From contig CAVVIH010000008.1 in the NCBI GenBank assembly GCA_963748295.1, positions 680,484 through 744,483 of the forward strand: DNA of 64,000 bases, written 5' to 3'. Positions 24,932 through 34,550 of the stretch are shown piece by piece. Each line of letters begins with the position of its first letter. Within the stretch, counting starts at the first letter, position 1. The DNA comes from CAVVIH01 sp963748295 (GTDB lineage Bacteria; Acidobacteriota; Vicinamibacteria; Vicinamibacterales; 2-12-FULL-66-21). A program made the position numbers and the translations under genes. The notes beneath the pieces are model-generated. The model was not told the origin of the DNA. It saw nothing but the letters and a program-made list of their open reading frames with translations, and did not search any database.

Positions 24932-26383
24932 ATGGTCCGCGTCAGGTTCGCTCCTTCTCCAACCGGCTACCTTCATGTCGGCGGCGCCCGTACGGCGCTT
25001 TTCAACTGGCTTTACGCGCGGCGCCTGGGCGGGACGTTCGTGCTGCGCATCGAGGACACGGACGCCGAGCGCTCGTCGTGGGACATGGTGGCCGGCATCG
25101 TCGACGGCCTGCGCTGGCTCGGACTGGACTGGGACGAAGGGCCCGACATCGGCGGACCGCACGCGCCCTACTTTCAGTCCGAACGGCTCGAGAAGTATCG
25201 CGCGATGGCGGCGCAGCTCGTAGCCGGCGGACACGCGTACTACTGCTACTGTTCCGCCGAATCGATCCAGCAGAGACGGGCTGCCGCCGAAGCGTCCGGC
25301 GCCGGCTGGAAGTACGACAGGACGTGTTGCGCGCTGACGCCGGACCAAATCACGAGTCTCGAAGCGGCCGGAACGCCTCGGGCGATACGATTCAAGGTGC
25401 CCGAAGGCGAGACGGCCTTCGACGATCACGTTCACGGCCGCATCAGCTTCGCGAACGACAACATCGAAGATTTCGTCATCCTGCGCTCCGACGGTCAGCC
25501 GACGTATCACCTTTCGGTGGTGGTCGATGACATCGACATGGAGATCACACACGTTGTGCGCGGCGACGATCACATCTCGAACACGCCAAAGCAGGTGATG
25601 CTCTATCAGGCGTTCGAACGGCCGGCGCCCGGCTTCGCACACGTGCCGCTGATCCTCGGCCCCGACAAGAAGCGTCTCAGCAAGCGGCACGGCGCGACGT
25701 CAGTGATGGAATATCCGCGTCTGGGCTACCTGCCTGAAGCGATGGTGAATTTTCTTGCGCTCCTCGGGTGGTCGCCCGGCGGCGATCAGGAACTGATGAC
25801 GCGCGAAGAGCTGACCGGCCGATTCACGCTCGAAGGCATCAGCGGCGGCAACGCCGTGTTCAACGTCGAGAAGCTCGATTGGTTCAACCAGCAGTACATG
25901 ATGCGCCTCTCAGGCGACGATCTCGTCGGCCGGGTCGAACCGGTGATGCGCGAGGCGGGACTGTGGCGCGACACGTACTCGTCAAGCGAGCGGGGCTGGC
26001 TTGCGCGCGTGCTCGATCTGCTGAAGCCCCGTGTCCGCAGGCTGCCGGACTTTTCGAGCGAAGGGGCCTTCTTCTTCAAGGACGTCGAGTTCGACGACGC
26101 GGCTGTCGCGAAGCACCTGAAGCCGGCGGGGACGCGTCCACTGCTGCAGGCGATGATCGCGGCCATCGAACGCTCGAGCTCGTTCACCGCTGCTGAGCTC
26201 GAAACGCTCGTGCGCGGGCTCGCGGCCGAGCGCGGCGTCAAGGCTGGCGCGCTCATTCACGCCACACGCGTCGCGGTAACCGGACGTGGAAACAGTCCGG
26301 GTCTGTTCGAAGTACTTGAACTGCTGGGGTGCGAGCGAACGCTCGAGCGTCTTGCGGCCGCTGTGCCGTTCGCAGGTGAGTAA
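24932..26383 (+). CDS. gltX: Glutamyl-tRNA synthetase
   Basis: 483 residues, normal for bacterial GluRS. The class I signatures are FAPSPTGYLHVGGARTALFNWLYAR (HIGH motif as HVGG) and DKKRLSKRHGATSV (KMSKS loop). YCYCSAESIQQRRAAAEASG and FVILRSDGQPTYHLSVVVDDIDMEITHVVRGDDHISNTPKQ are also typical of the active-site domain; the C-terminal helical domain binds the anticodon. It charges tRNA-Glu with glutamate in the cytoplasm. Whether it is discriminating (Glu only) or also misacylates tRNA-Gln cannot be told here. The gene is intact and preceded by a near-consensus -10 six bases from the ATG. Confidence 0.97.
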   Translation: MVRVRFAPSPTGYLHVGGARTALFNWLYARRLGGTFVLRIEDTDAERSSWDMVAGIVDGLRWLGLDWDEGPDIGGPHAPYFQSERLEKYRAMAAQLVAGGHAYYCYCSAESIQQRRAAAEASGAGWKYDRTCCALTPDQITSLEAAGTPRAIRFKVPEGETAFDDHVHGRISFANDNIEDFVILRSDGQPTYHLSVVVDDIDMEITHVVRGDDHISNTPKQVMLYQAFERPAPGFAHVPLILGPDKKRLSKRHGATSVMEYPRLGYLPEAMVNFLALLGWSPGGDQELMTREELTGRFTLEGISGGNAVFNVEKLDWFNQQYMMRLSGDDLVGRVEPVMREAGLWRDTYSSSERGWLARVLDLLKPRVRRLPDFSSEGAFFFKDVEFDDAAVAKHLKPAGTRPLLQAMIAAIERSSSFTAAELETLVRGLAAERGVKAGALIHATRVAVTGRGNSPGLFEVLELLGCERTLERLAAAVPFAGE

Positions 26384-26734
26384 TACGACGGCTGCCCATT
26401 CGCGCGTCAGCCCGCGACGTACGTGCAGTGAGCGGCTACACGGGGCGAGCGCAGCTCATCGTTGTAAACGATTGCCCAAGATAGCGAATCGTGTTCGCAT
26501 AGTCGGCCCGATCAACTGGATGAGCTGGCGAGCACGGCAGAAATCTACCGCTCGACGGTAACCTCCTCCTCAATTTCCAGCCCTTCGTTCCCACCCCGGC
26601 AGCCCGCTCTATCCCTCGGGAAATCAGCGAGTTCCACATGCCAATCACAATTTCGTGGCACCTCGGTTGCACGACCGGTACTGAACAGCAGTGCGAGTCG
26701 CCCGGTGGATGCCGGGACTGGTTAGGAGGACCAA
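26384..26734. other. Gene-free stretch after gltX
   Basis: About 350 bases with no ORF I would accept. Apart from the TAGGAGG ribosome-binding site of the KGG gene at its right end, I see no repeat, RNA or clear promoter. Confidence 0.5.
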
Positions 26735-27001
26735 GTGGCCAAGGAAGATCGTGGATTTGCTTCGATGGATCGTGCGAAGCAGCGCGAGATCGCGAGCAAG
26801 GGAGGCAAAGCCGCACATCAAAAGGGTACGGCGCACGAGTGGACGAGCGAGGAAGCGCGCGATGCGGGCCGCAAGGGCGGCATCGCCAGCCATCGCCGTC
26901 GTCGTGAGCAGATGGGCGGGAACCCTGGCGTTGAAACGCGCGACACATACGCAGAAACGCCGGCGCAGACGGCCGACATGCCGGAAGAGCCGGTGGAATA
27001 G
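26735..27001 (+). CDS. KGG-repeat stress-type protein
   Basis: 88 residues from GTG with TAGGAGG 6 bases upstream. It has two KGG motifs in context: REIASKGGKAAHQKGTAHEWTSEEARDAGRKGGIASHRRR. This hydrophilic, glycine- and lysine-rich pattern is the family of Bacillus GsiB and fungal con-10, small unstructured proteins made in starvation or stress. The acidic C-terminal tail is ETPAQTADMPEEPVE. Role inferred from family only. Confidence 0.85.
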   Translation: MAKEDRGFASMDRAKQREIASKGGKAAHQKGTAHEWTSEEARDAGRKGGIASHRRRREQMGGNPGVETRDTYAETPAQTADMPEEPVE

Positions 27002-27095
27002 CGTGTGCGCGTGAACACGCCTTTGAGATGCAATCAGGAGGCGATCGACAGCTGACGGCGGGCCGCGGCTCGTCATCTTCTGTCGATCGATTTTC

Positions 27096-27893
27096 TCACC
27101 AGCGCAGGACGCGTTTACCTCTCCACTCCGGACCTTCCACGACATAGCGCCATTCAGGATTCTGATCGACGTCACGCAGGCTGCGGCAGATCTGCTCGAA
27201 GACCGCCAGGTGTTCGTCGGCGCACTCGAAGTAGGTGATGAAATCGAACTCGCCCGGGCGGTTCTGCCCGTCGGGGTTGTAGTACAGGCGGCGATAGATC
27301 GTGGAGATCCCGTTTTCGGCCGCGGCCGCATGGCCTTTTACGCGCTGGCCGGTCTCGCTGTCGGTGTGCGGATAGAAATACTCGTGGCGTTCGAGCGCGC
27401 TCTTCTCCCACCACTCCGCGCTCTTCGACATCGGAATGATGATCACGTTGTGCTCCATCCGTCCTGAAACGCGCGCACTGGCGTTGCGATAGGCGTATGC
27501 GTGCATTTCGGCGCTCGTGTATTGAGGGACACGAGTCGCGCCGTCGATGGCGTTGATCGAGGCGACATCCTGCAGCCGCCGCCTGAGCTCCGATTCCGTT
27601 TCGACCAGGCGCGGCCGGTATTTCGACGACAGCTGCATCACATACCGCGCGCGGCTGCAGGTCGCGGCCGCCGGGCAGGCGCTCGACAGGAACTGCACGG
27701 AATCCTGGGGCGACGCGTCCCGCGCCGCCTCTGCCCCGAAATCGTTGAAATACCCCCGGGAGATGTTCGACGCGGCCGAGCGGACTTTCGCGAGGGTCGC
27801 TTCGTCCTCCCGCAGCGGCGCGATGAAGAGAAATTTCGTGAACGCGAGGTTGACGCCGAGATGATTCGTCCCGTTTCCGGACGCGCTTGTCAT
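27096..27893 (-). CDS. Chlorite-dismutase-family haem protein
   Basis: About 265 residues from ATG 27893. The family pattern is visible: FTKFLFIAPLREDEATL at the N-terminus, NVIIIPMSKSAEWWEKSALERHEYF in the middle (the PMxKSxEWW pattern) and FDFITYFECADEHLAVFEQICRSLRDVDQNPEWRYVVEGPEWRGKRVL at the end. Relatives are dimeric alpha/beta-barrel proteins: chlorite dismutases, coproheme decarboxylases (HemQ) and DyP-like enzymes. The catalytic Arg and haem His cannot be placed with certainty. SACPAAATCSRARYVM is unusual for HemQ, so I leave the reaction open. Transcribed away from the glycosylase gene. Confidence 0.7.
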   Translation of the reverse strand: MTSASGNGTNHLGVNLAFTKFLFIAPLREDEATLAKVRSAASNISRGYFNDFGAEAARDASPQDSVQFLSSACPAAATCSRARYVMQLSSKYRPRLVETESELRRRLQDVASINAIDGATRVPQYTSAEMHAYAYRNASARVSGRMEHNVIIIPMSKSAEWWEKSALERHEYFYPHTDSETGQRVKGHAAAAENGISTIYRRLYYNPDGQNRPGEFDFITYFECADEHLAVFEQICRSLRDVDQNPEWRYVVEGPEWRGKRVLRW

Positions 27894-27955
27894 GGCGTTC
27901 AGCCGTCCTATCGGCAACAGCCGAGGTCGGCTGCAGGGACGGCCGGAAGGCACGA

Positions 27956-27961
27956 TACAAT
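27956..27961 (+). promoter_or_regulatory. -10 box of the AlkA-type glycosylase gene
   Basis: TACAAT, 9 bases before the GTG start, without a ribosome-binding site. Probably leaderless. Confidence 0.45.
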
Positions 27962-27970
27962 CCGCTCGTC

Positions 27971-28624
27971 GTGACACCTGAGGAATACGGCCGCGCGAGG
28001 CGGCTTCTGCTTCGCCGCGATCCCGTCCTTGCGGCGCTGATCCGGCTGCATGGGCCGTGCGGCCTTGCCGAGGCGCAGCGTGCCGACCACTTTTCAGCAC
28101 TGGTCCGCGCGATCGCCGGCCAGCAGCTTTCGACGAAGGCCGCGGCCACGATCTATTCGCGCCTGCTGGCACTGATACCCGGCGGCGTGCCGACGCCGGA
28201 GCACCTGGCCGCGCTGACCGACGAGCAGCTGCGCGGCGCCGGGATGAGCCGCCAGAAGAGCGCCTCGCTGCGCGATCTCAGCGAGAAGGTGCTGAGCGGC
28301 CTGGTCGATCTCGACGCGCTGGCCACGATGCCCGACGAGGATGTGATCAGCAGCCTCGTACGCGTGCGCGGAATCGGACGATGGTCGGCGGAGATGTTCC
28401 TGATCTTCCGGCTGCACCGGCCTGACGTGCTTCCGGTCGGCGATCTCGGCATCGTCAACGCCGTGCACCGGGTGTATCGGCTTCGGAAGCGGCCCTCTCC
28501 GGAGCGCATCCTCCGGCTCGGCGAAGCGTGGCGTCCGTATCGATCGGTGGCGTCGTGGTATCTGTGGCGAAGTCTCGACAATGTCCCCGTCGCGCCGCGA
28601 CGGCAGGCCAAAGGAACGAAATGA
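27971..28624 (+). CDS. DNA-3-methyladenine glycosylase (AlkA/HhH-GPD family)
   Basis: 217 residues from GTG 27971. The open frame extends upstream but the promoter box at 27956 excludes that. Markers: FSALVRAIAGQQLSTKAAATIYSRL, the helix-hairpin-helix LVRVRGIGRWSAEMFLIF and the catalytic Asp in DVLPVGDLGIVNAV, then RPYRSVASWYLWRSL. It removes alkylated purines from DNA to start base excision repair. The stop overlaps the ATG of the amidohydrolase gene (ATGA), so the two are probably co-translated. Confidence 0.92.
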   Translation: MTPEEYGRARRLLLRRDPVLAALIRLHGPCGLAEAQRADHFSALVRAIAGQQLSTKAAATIYSRLLALIPGGVPTPEHLAALTDEQLRGAGMSRQKSASLRDLSEKVLSGLVDLDALATMPDEDVISSLVRVRGIGRWSAEMFLIFRLHRPDVLPVGDLGIVNAVHRVYRLRKRPSPERILRLGEAWRPYRSVASWYLWRSLDNVPVAPRRQAKGTK

Positions 28625-31600
28625 AGAAGAAGCTGTCGTGTGCCGTGCTGACCGCCGTGTTCGTGCCGCTGCTGCTCGTGGCGCAGACACAGCGCGACGA
28701 GAAGAAGTGGGATGTCGCCGCCGATCTCGGTCCGACGTCGAAGCTCGCCTTCGACACCAGCGAAGGCACCTGGATGAATCTCGACGTCAGCCCGGATGGG
28801 CGCCAGATCGTGTTCGACCTGCTCGGCGACATCTTCACCATGCCGATCGACGGCAGCGGCGGGCCGGCAAAGCGGATTGCCGGCGGTCCGGCGTTCGACA
28901 TGCAGCCGCGGTTCAGCCCGGACGGGCGGCGCATCGCCTTCGCCAGCGACCGCGACGGCCTGTGGAACATCTGGACGATCAACGTGGACGGCGGCGACGC
29001 GCGGCAGATTTCACGCGAGCGGCGCTGGTTCATCAACAGCCCGGCGTGGTCGCCGGATGGCGACTACATTTACGCCAGGCGCCATTTCGTGAAAGAGCGC
29101 TCGCTTGGCGCCGGCGAGATCTGGATGTACCACTCGTCAGGGCCGAGCGACGGTTTGCAGGTGACCGAACGCAACGGCTGGCAGAAGGACGCCGGCGAGC
29201 CGGCGATTTCACCCGACGGCAAGGTCCTTTATTACAGCCGCGACGTCACGCCCGGACAGACGTTCGAGTACAACAAGGATCCGAACGGGACCATCTACGC
29301 GGTGATGCGGCGCGATCTCGTCACCGGCCGCGAGCGCCGCGCGATCAGCGTCCAGGGTGGATCGGTCGCGCCGCGCCCGTCACCGGACGGCAAAACGCTG
29401 GCCTACATCCGCCGGGTACGGCTGCAGAGCCATCTCTTTCTGCGCGACCTCGATTCCGGCCGCGACCGTCAGCTGTTCAGCAATGTCGACAAGGATCTCC
29501 AGGAAGCCTGGGCGATTCACGGACTGTATGCGCAGTACGCGTGGACGCCGGACGGCAAGTCGATCGTGATCTGGGGCGAGGGCAAGATCTGGCGCGTCGA
29601 CGTCGCCAGCGGCAAGGGGCAGCAGATTCCGTTCACCGCGCGGGTGGAGCAGACGATCAACGACGCGGTGCGCTTCCCGCAGCAGGTGCATCAGGACGAA
29701 TTCCCGGTCAAGATGCTGCGCGACGTCCGCGTCTCTCCCGACGGCAAGCTCGTCGTCTACAGCGCGCTTGGACATCTATATGTGCGGTCGCTGCCGGACG
29801 GCACTCCGAAGCGGCTGACGACCGCGGCGCCGGTGCGAACGAACGACGGCGAGAGTGGTGGTCCGAGCGCCCCCGCCTCCGCGGCGAGCGCCCGAGTCCA
29901 GCGCCGAGCGCCGAGCGCCCAGCGCCAGCGCCGACGAGTACGAGTTCTTCCCGTCATTCTCGAGAGACGGCCAGTGGATCGTCTACACGACGTGGAACGA
30001 CGAGCGCCTCGGACGTGTTCGCGTCATCAGGCCGGACGGATCCGGGGCGCGTGATGTCGTGACCCGTGGCGGCCACTATGTCGAGCCGTCCTTTTCGCCA
30101 GACGGACGCACGATCGTCTACCGTTACGCGGGCGGCGATATCCGGCGCAGCCCGTACTTCAGCGACGAGCCCGGGGTCTACGTGGTGCCGACCGCAGGCG
30201 GCGAGCCGGTGCTCGTGCGCGAAGGCGGCAGCCAGCCGGAGTTCGATCACACCGGAACGCGAATCTACGTCCGCGAAGTGCGCAACGAGAAGTTCACGCT
30301 GCTGAGCGTCGGGCTGCCGACCGGCGGCTCGCCGCTGCCCGGACGCGACGAGATCGAGCACGTGCGCAGCGACAACGCGACGCAGTACGCGCCGTCGCCC
30401 GATGGCGAGTGGATTGCGTTCGAGGAGCGGTATCGCACCTTGATCGCGCCGTTCCCGCGCACCGGCCGTCCGATCGATATCGGGCCCTCGACGCAGGCGT
30501 ACCCCGTCAAGCGCGTCTCGCGCGACGCCGGCTTCTACCTGCACTGGTCCGGCGACAGCCGCAGGTTGTACTGGGCGCTCGGGCCGGAGCTCTTCACGCG
30601 CGATCTTTCCTCGACCTTCGACTTCGCGGCGGCCGGTCAGCCGGGCGGCAAAGTCGAAGTGAAGGATCCGGAGGCGAAGGGCATCAACATCGGCTTCACC
30701 GCGAAGAGCGATGTGCCGAGCGGATCGGTGGCGCTCGTCGGCGCGCGCGTGATCACCATGGCGGGCCTCAAGCCTGGCGCGATCGCCGGGACACCCGGCG
30801 TGATCGAGAACGCGACCATCGTGGTCGAAGGCAACCGTGTCACCGCGGTCGGACCGTCCGCGTCCGTCCAGGTGCCGGCGGGCGCGAAGCGCATCGACGT
30901 CAAGGGCAAGACGATCATGCCCGGCATCATCGACGTCCACGCTCACGTCGGCGGCGAATCGAGCGGCCTGATCGGGCAGGCGAACTGGACGCTCGCGGCG
31001 AACCTCGCCTTCGGCGTCACCACCTCGCACGATCCGTCGAACGACAGCGAAACCGTGTTCACGAACGCCGAGCTGACGCGCGCCGGCGCCAAGCTCGGAC
31101 CGCGCCTCTTCTCGACCGGCACGATCCTGTATGGCGCCGAGACGCCGTTCAAGGCGGTGGTCGATTCGTACGACGATGCGCTGTCGCACCTGCGGCGGCA
31201 GAAGGCGATGGGCGCCTTCAGCGTCAAGAGCTACAACCAGCAGCGCCGCGACGCACGGCAGATGATCATCAAGGCCGCCCGCGAGCTGCAGATGATGGTC
31301 GTCCCTGAGGGCGGGTCGCTGCTCTACATGAACCAGACTCATGTGCTGGACGGTCACACCGGCGTGGAGCACTCATTGCCGGTGCCTCGGATCTACAAGG
31401 ACACCGTTCAGCTGTTCGTGCAGAGCAAGTCAGGCTACACTCCGACGCTGATCGTCGGCTATGGCGGCCTGAGCGGCGAGTTCTACTGGTATCAGCACAC
31501 CAACGTCTGGGAGAACGAGCGGCTGATGCAGTTCACGCCGCGGGAGATCGTGGATGCGCGCTCGCGGCGGCGGCTGGCGGCGCCGGAAGGAGACTTCAAC

Positions 31601-31981
31601 CACATCCTGATCGCGAAAGGCGCCAAGCAGATCGCCGACGCCGGCGGCATGGTCCTGCTCGGCGCCCACGGTCAGCTGCAGGGGCTTGGCGCGCACTGGG
31701 AGCTGTGGATGCTGCAGCAGGGCGGAATGACCGCGCTCGAGGCGCTGCGCTCGGCGACGATTGACGGCGCCCGTTATCTCGGTCTCGACCGCGAGCTCGG
31801 ATCGATCGAGCAAGGCAAGCTGGCCGACCTCGTCGTCCTCGATCGCAGCCCGCTCGAGAACATCAGGAACTCCGAGTCGATCAACATGGTCATGCTGAAC
31901 GGACGGCTGTTCGACGGCAAAACGCTGAACGAGATCGGCAACCACCCGCACGACCGGGCGAAGTTCTGGTGGGAACGCTAG
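28621..31981 (+). CDS. Secreted WD40/TolB-propeller amidohydrolase (frameshifted at repeats)
   Basis: About 1,120 residues when joined. A signal peptide (MKKKLSCAVLTAVFVPLLLVAQ) is followed by a long propeller of TolB-like blades (FSPDGRRIAFASDRDGLWNIW, SPDGKLVVYSALGHLYVRS). Between 29860 and 29945, in a heptanucleotide repeat, the frame changes and continues DEYEFFPSFSRDGQWIVYTTW. The C-terminal amidohydrolase begins near GSVALVGARVITM and has the metal motif GIIDVHAHVGGE, then GVEHSLPVPR, and a final GKLADLVVLDRSPL. This domain order is common in acidobacteria and predicts a cyclic amidase or dipeptidase-like enzyme in the periplasm; substrate unknown. The stop overlaps the next start by 13 bases. 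Confidence 0.9.
29903..29937. repeat. GCCSAGC heptanucleotide repeat inside the amidohydrolase gene
   Basis: GCCGAGC, GCCGAGC, GCCCAGC and a partial unit, preceded by degenerate copies from about 29865. It is read as the Ala/Arg/Pro/Ser-rich linker ERRAPSASADE in one frame. The flanking propeller blades are in two different frames, so the array or its degenerate part holds the frameshift. Confidence 0.7.
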
Positions 31982-33489
31982 CAACCGATCGCTCGTCGTA
32001 CCGCGCCTATACGCCGCGCCCGTTCACCAGGGACGAGCGCGCGGACGTCACGATCCTGTTCGGCGGGCTGCATTGGCGGGCCGAGCGCGTACTCAGCGCC
32101 GTGTTCGCCAGTCAGGGCTATCGCGCGCAGGCGCTGCCGACCGCGACCAAAGAGGATCTTCTCACCGGGCGGGAAGTAGCCGACATCGGCCAGTGTTGCC
32201 CGACCAGCTTCACGACGGGAAATCTCGCCAACTTCCTGCGGAAGGAAAGCGTCCGGATCGGCAGCGACGAGGTCAGCCGCAAGTACGTCTACTTCACCGC
32301 AGGCTCGTGCGGATCCTGCCGCTTCGGGCAATACCATCAGAGCTACGAGATGGCCCTGCGCAACGTGGGCCTCGAGGCATTCCGCCTCTTTCTCATGGCG
32401 CAGGACAGCCTCGACCAGGGCGCGGCGAAGGGCGACGGCCTCGAAATCAACATGCCGTTCACGCTGGGCACGGTCTGGACCCTGTTGTGCACGGATCTGC
32501 TCCAGAGCATCGAGTATCAGGTTCGTCCGTTCGAGGTCGTGGAAGGCGAGACGGCGAAGGCAGTCGACGACAGCGTCGACTACCTCTGTGATGTGTTTCG
32601 CCGGCGGCCGAACCGCGGCCGGAAATGGGGGCCGCTGCTCTGGCATCTCACGACGCCGTACTTCGTCAACGCGCTGCGGGACGTGCATCGCCGTTTCGGC
32701 GCGATCGAGGTCGATCGCCTGCGCGTCAAACCGATCGTGAAGATCACGGGCGAGTTCTACCTGCAGACCGTCGAAGGGGAGCCGAACTACAACATCCACA
32801 GGTGGCTGGAGTCGGAAGGCGCGCAAGTCTATCCGGCGGCCATCGCGGTCTGGCTCGACTACTGGATGCGATGGTACGTGCAGGGATTCGAGGATCACAT
32901 TGGCATCGACCGCTTCGCACGCCAGAAGATGCAGGCGGTCCGGACGCTCCAGCGCCTGTTCGGCTGGACCTACAATCGCCTGCGGCGGGCGATGGGTGAT
33001 CTGCCGGCGGAACTTCCCGATCAGTACGAGCTGCGGCGGCTGGCCGCCCCTTACTTCCACAGCCGTCTGTCCGGCGGCGAAGGCGACATGCTCGTCGGCA
33101 AGGCGCTGTGGGCGCACCTTCATAAGAAGGCGCACATGACCTGCGAGCTGTCGCCCTACGCGTGCATGCCGAACACGATGAGCATCGGCGCGATGCAGGG
33201 CGCACTCGGCAGACATCCCGATCTGCTCTACGCGCCGCTCGAAATCAAGGGCGACGCCGAGGTCCATGCGCTCTCCCGCTGCCAGATGATTCTCACGGAA
33301 GCGAAGAAGCGCGCGCAGAAGGAGTTCGACGAAGTACTGCACCGCACCGGGATGACGATCGAGCGCGCGCGCGACCTGCTCGCCAATCGGCCGGAGATGC
33401 GGCGCGCCACTTATCGCTTGCCGCATCTCGGCGTCGTCGGCACTGCCGCAAACCTCGTGCTTCATCTCGCCGGCCAGGGACGACGATGA
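31969..33489 (+). CDS. 2-hydroxyacyl-CoA dehydratase (HGD-D)-like protein
   Basis: 506 residues from GTG. Cysteine motifs of an Fe-S protein are visible: DIGQCCPTSFTTGN near residue 72, FTAGSCGSCRFGQYHQSYEMALRNVGLE around 100-125 and CELSPYACMPNTMS near 390. The overall pattern fits the HGD-D/HgdB-like group. In many anaerobes and acidobacteria such a module occurs with two BadF/BcrA-type ATPases and a DUF2229 module, often in a single very long protein; here the parts are separate genes with overlapping ends. The activases are thought to drive ATP-dependent electron transfer into the Fe-S protein. Substrate unknown. Confidence 0.78.
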   Translation: MGTLATDRSSYRAYTPRPFTRDERADVTILFGGLHWRAERVLSAVFASQGYRAQALPTATKEDLLTGREVADIGQCCPTSFTTGNLANFLRKESVRIGSDEVSRKYVYFTAGSCGSCRFGQYHQSYEMALRNVGLEAFRLFLMAQDSLDQGAAKGDGLEINMPFTLGTVWTLLCTDLLQSIEYQVRPFEVVEGETAKAVDDSVDYLCDVFRRRPNRGRKWGPLLWHLTTPYFVNALRDVHRRFGAIEVDRLRVKPIVKITGEFYLQTVEGEPNYNIHRWLESEGAQVYPAAIAVWLDYWMRWYVQGFEDHIGIDRFARQKMQAVRTLQRLFGWTYNRLRRAMGDLPAELPDQYELRRLAAPYFHSRLSGGEGDMLVGKALWAHLHKKAHMTCELSPYACMPNTMSIGAMQGALGRHPDLLYAPLEIKGDAEVHALSRCQMILTEAKKRAQKEFDEVLHRTGMTIERARDLLANRPEMRRATYRLPHLGVVGTAANLVLHLAGQGRR

Positions 33490-34550
33490 AGATCGCCGGC
33501 GCCGACGTCGGTTCCACGACCGTCAAAGTAGTGGTCGCAGACGAGGGCCGCATCGTCTGGCGCGACTACCAGCGTCACGGCACCAGGCAGAGCGAGACGG
33601 TGCTGCACTTCCTGTCCCGGATGGAAGCCGAGTGCGGCCTCACGCCTGGACGCGATCGCATTTTCTTCACCGGTTCCGGCGCCAGCCTGATTGCGCCGCT
33701 CGTCGGCGGCAGGACGATTCAGGAAGTCGTCGCGGTGGCCGCGTCGGTCGAACGCCTCCATCCGGACGTCCGGTTCGTGTCGGAAATCGGCGGCGAAGAC
33801 ATGAAGACGATCTTCTTCACGCCGGGCGGGGACGGCCGCAGCAAGCAGGTCTACATGCAGTCGGCCTGCAGCGGCGGCACCGGGACGTTCATCGAGAAGA
33901 CCGCGCGCAAGCTGCAAGTGTCATCCGAGTCGCTCTCCGGAATGGACTACCTCGGCCACACGCTCCACAAGGTCAGCTCGAAGTGCGGGATCTTCGCCGA
34001 GGCCGACGCGAACACGCTGGTCAAGTCGGGGGTGACGGTCGACGAGATCATCGCCAGCCTCTTCGAGGCCGTGGTGTACCAGAACCTCGCCACGCTGACG
34101 AAAGGCAACACGCCGATGCCGGAGGTGCTCCTGCTCGGCGGCCCGAATCTGTTCTTCAAGGGTCTCCAGCAGGCGTGGCGGCATCACCTGAAGGCGCTCT
34201 GGGAGAGCCGACGCGTAGCGGTGCCCGACGCGCCGATGGACGCCCTCGTCGTGGTGCCCGAGGACGCGGTCTATTACGCCTGCCTCGGCTGCGTCGAGAT
34301 CGGCAGGACCGAAGCGGCGGACGCTGGCGTCTACACCGGCACGGAGCGCCTCCGTTGGTGGATCGACGAAGGGCAGGTCGCCGAAAAAGCTCGCGACGGC
34401 GCGCGCGGCCTGGCCGGTTCGCCTGAGGAGCTTGCGAGCTTTCGCAATAGTTACGGCCGAGCCCCGGACCCTGGCCTGAGCGTGCCGAACGCCGAGCGCC
34501 CAGCAGCCGAGCGCCCAGCGCCGAGCGCCGAGCGCCGAGCGCCGGGATGA
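33486..34550 (+). CDS. BadF/BadG/BcrA/BcrD-type activase ATPase 1
   Basis: 354 residues; the ATG overlaps the stop of the previous gene (ATGA). Actin-fold ATPase motifs: ADVGSTTVKVVVAD (phosphate 1), VSEIGGEDMKTIFF and SACSGGTGTFIEKTARKL (adenosine or phosphate loop), SSKCGIFAEADANTLVKSG and EVLLLGGPNLFF. The cysteines of SACSGG and SSKCG correspond to the positions that hold the [4Fe-4S] cluster bridging the HgdC dimer. It belongs to the archerase-type reductase activases. The last 30 residues (VPNAERPAAERPAPSAERRAPG) are encoded by a heptanucleotide repeat and are probably not part of the fold. Confidence 0.88.
   Translation: MKIAGADVGSTTVKVVVADEGRIVWRDYQRHGTRQSETVLHFLSRMEAECGLTPGRDRIFFTGSGASLIAPLVGGRTIQEVVAVAASVERLHPDVRFVSEIGGEDMKTIFFTPGGDGRSKQVYMQSACSGGTGTFIEKTARKLQVSSESLSGMDYLGHTLHKVSSKCGIFAEADANTLVKSGVTVDEIIASLFEAVVYQNLATLTKGNTPMPEVLLLGGPNLFFKGLQQAWRHHLKALWESRRVAVPDAPMDALVVVPEDAVYYACLGCVEIGRTEAADAGVYTGTERLRWWIDEGQVAEKARDGARGLAGSPEELASFRNSYGRAPDPGLSVPNAERPAAERPAPSAERRAPG
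34491..34545. repeat. GCCSAGC heptanucleotide repeat at the end of activase 1
   Basis: Seven to eight units, GCCGAGC or GCCCAGC, with one extra A after the second. It runs to GCCGGGATGA, where the stop of activase 1 overlaps the ATG of activase 2. The repeat codes for the Ala-Glu-Arg-Pro tail of activase 1. Confidence 0.85.

Noticed and set aside
31978..33465. 495-codon open frame opposite the HGD-D-like gene
   Set aside because: Antisense shadow: high GC keeps opposite frames open. The plus strand has the family motifs and operon overlaps; this frame is Arg/Ala/Asp-rich with no family pattern.
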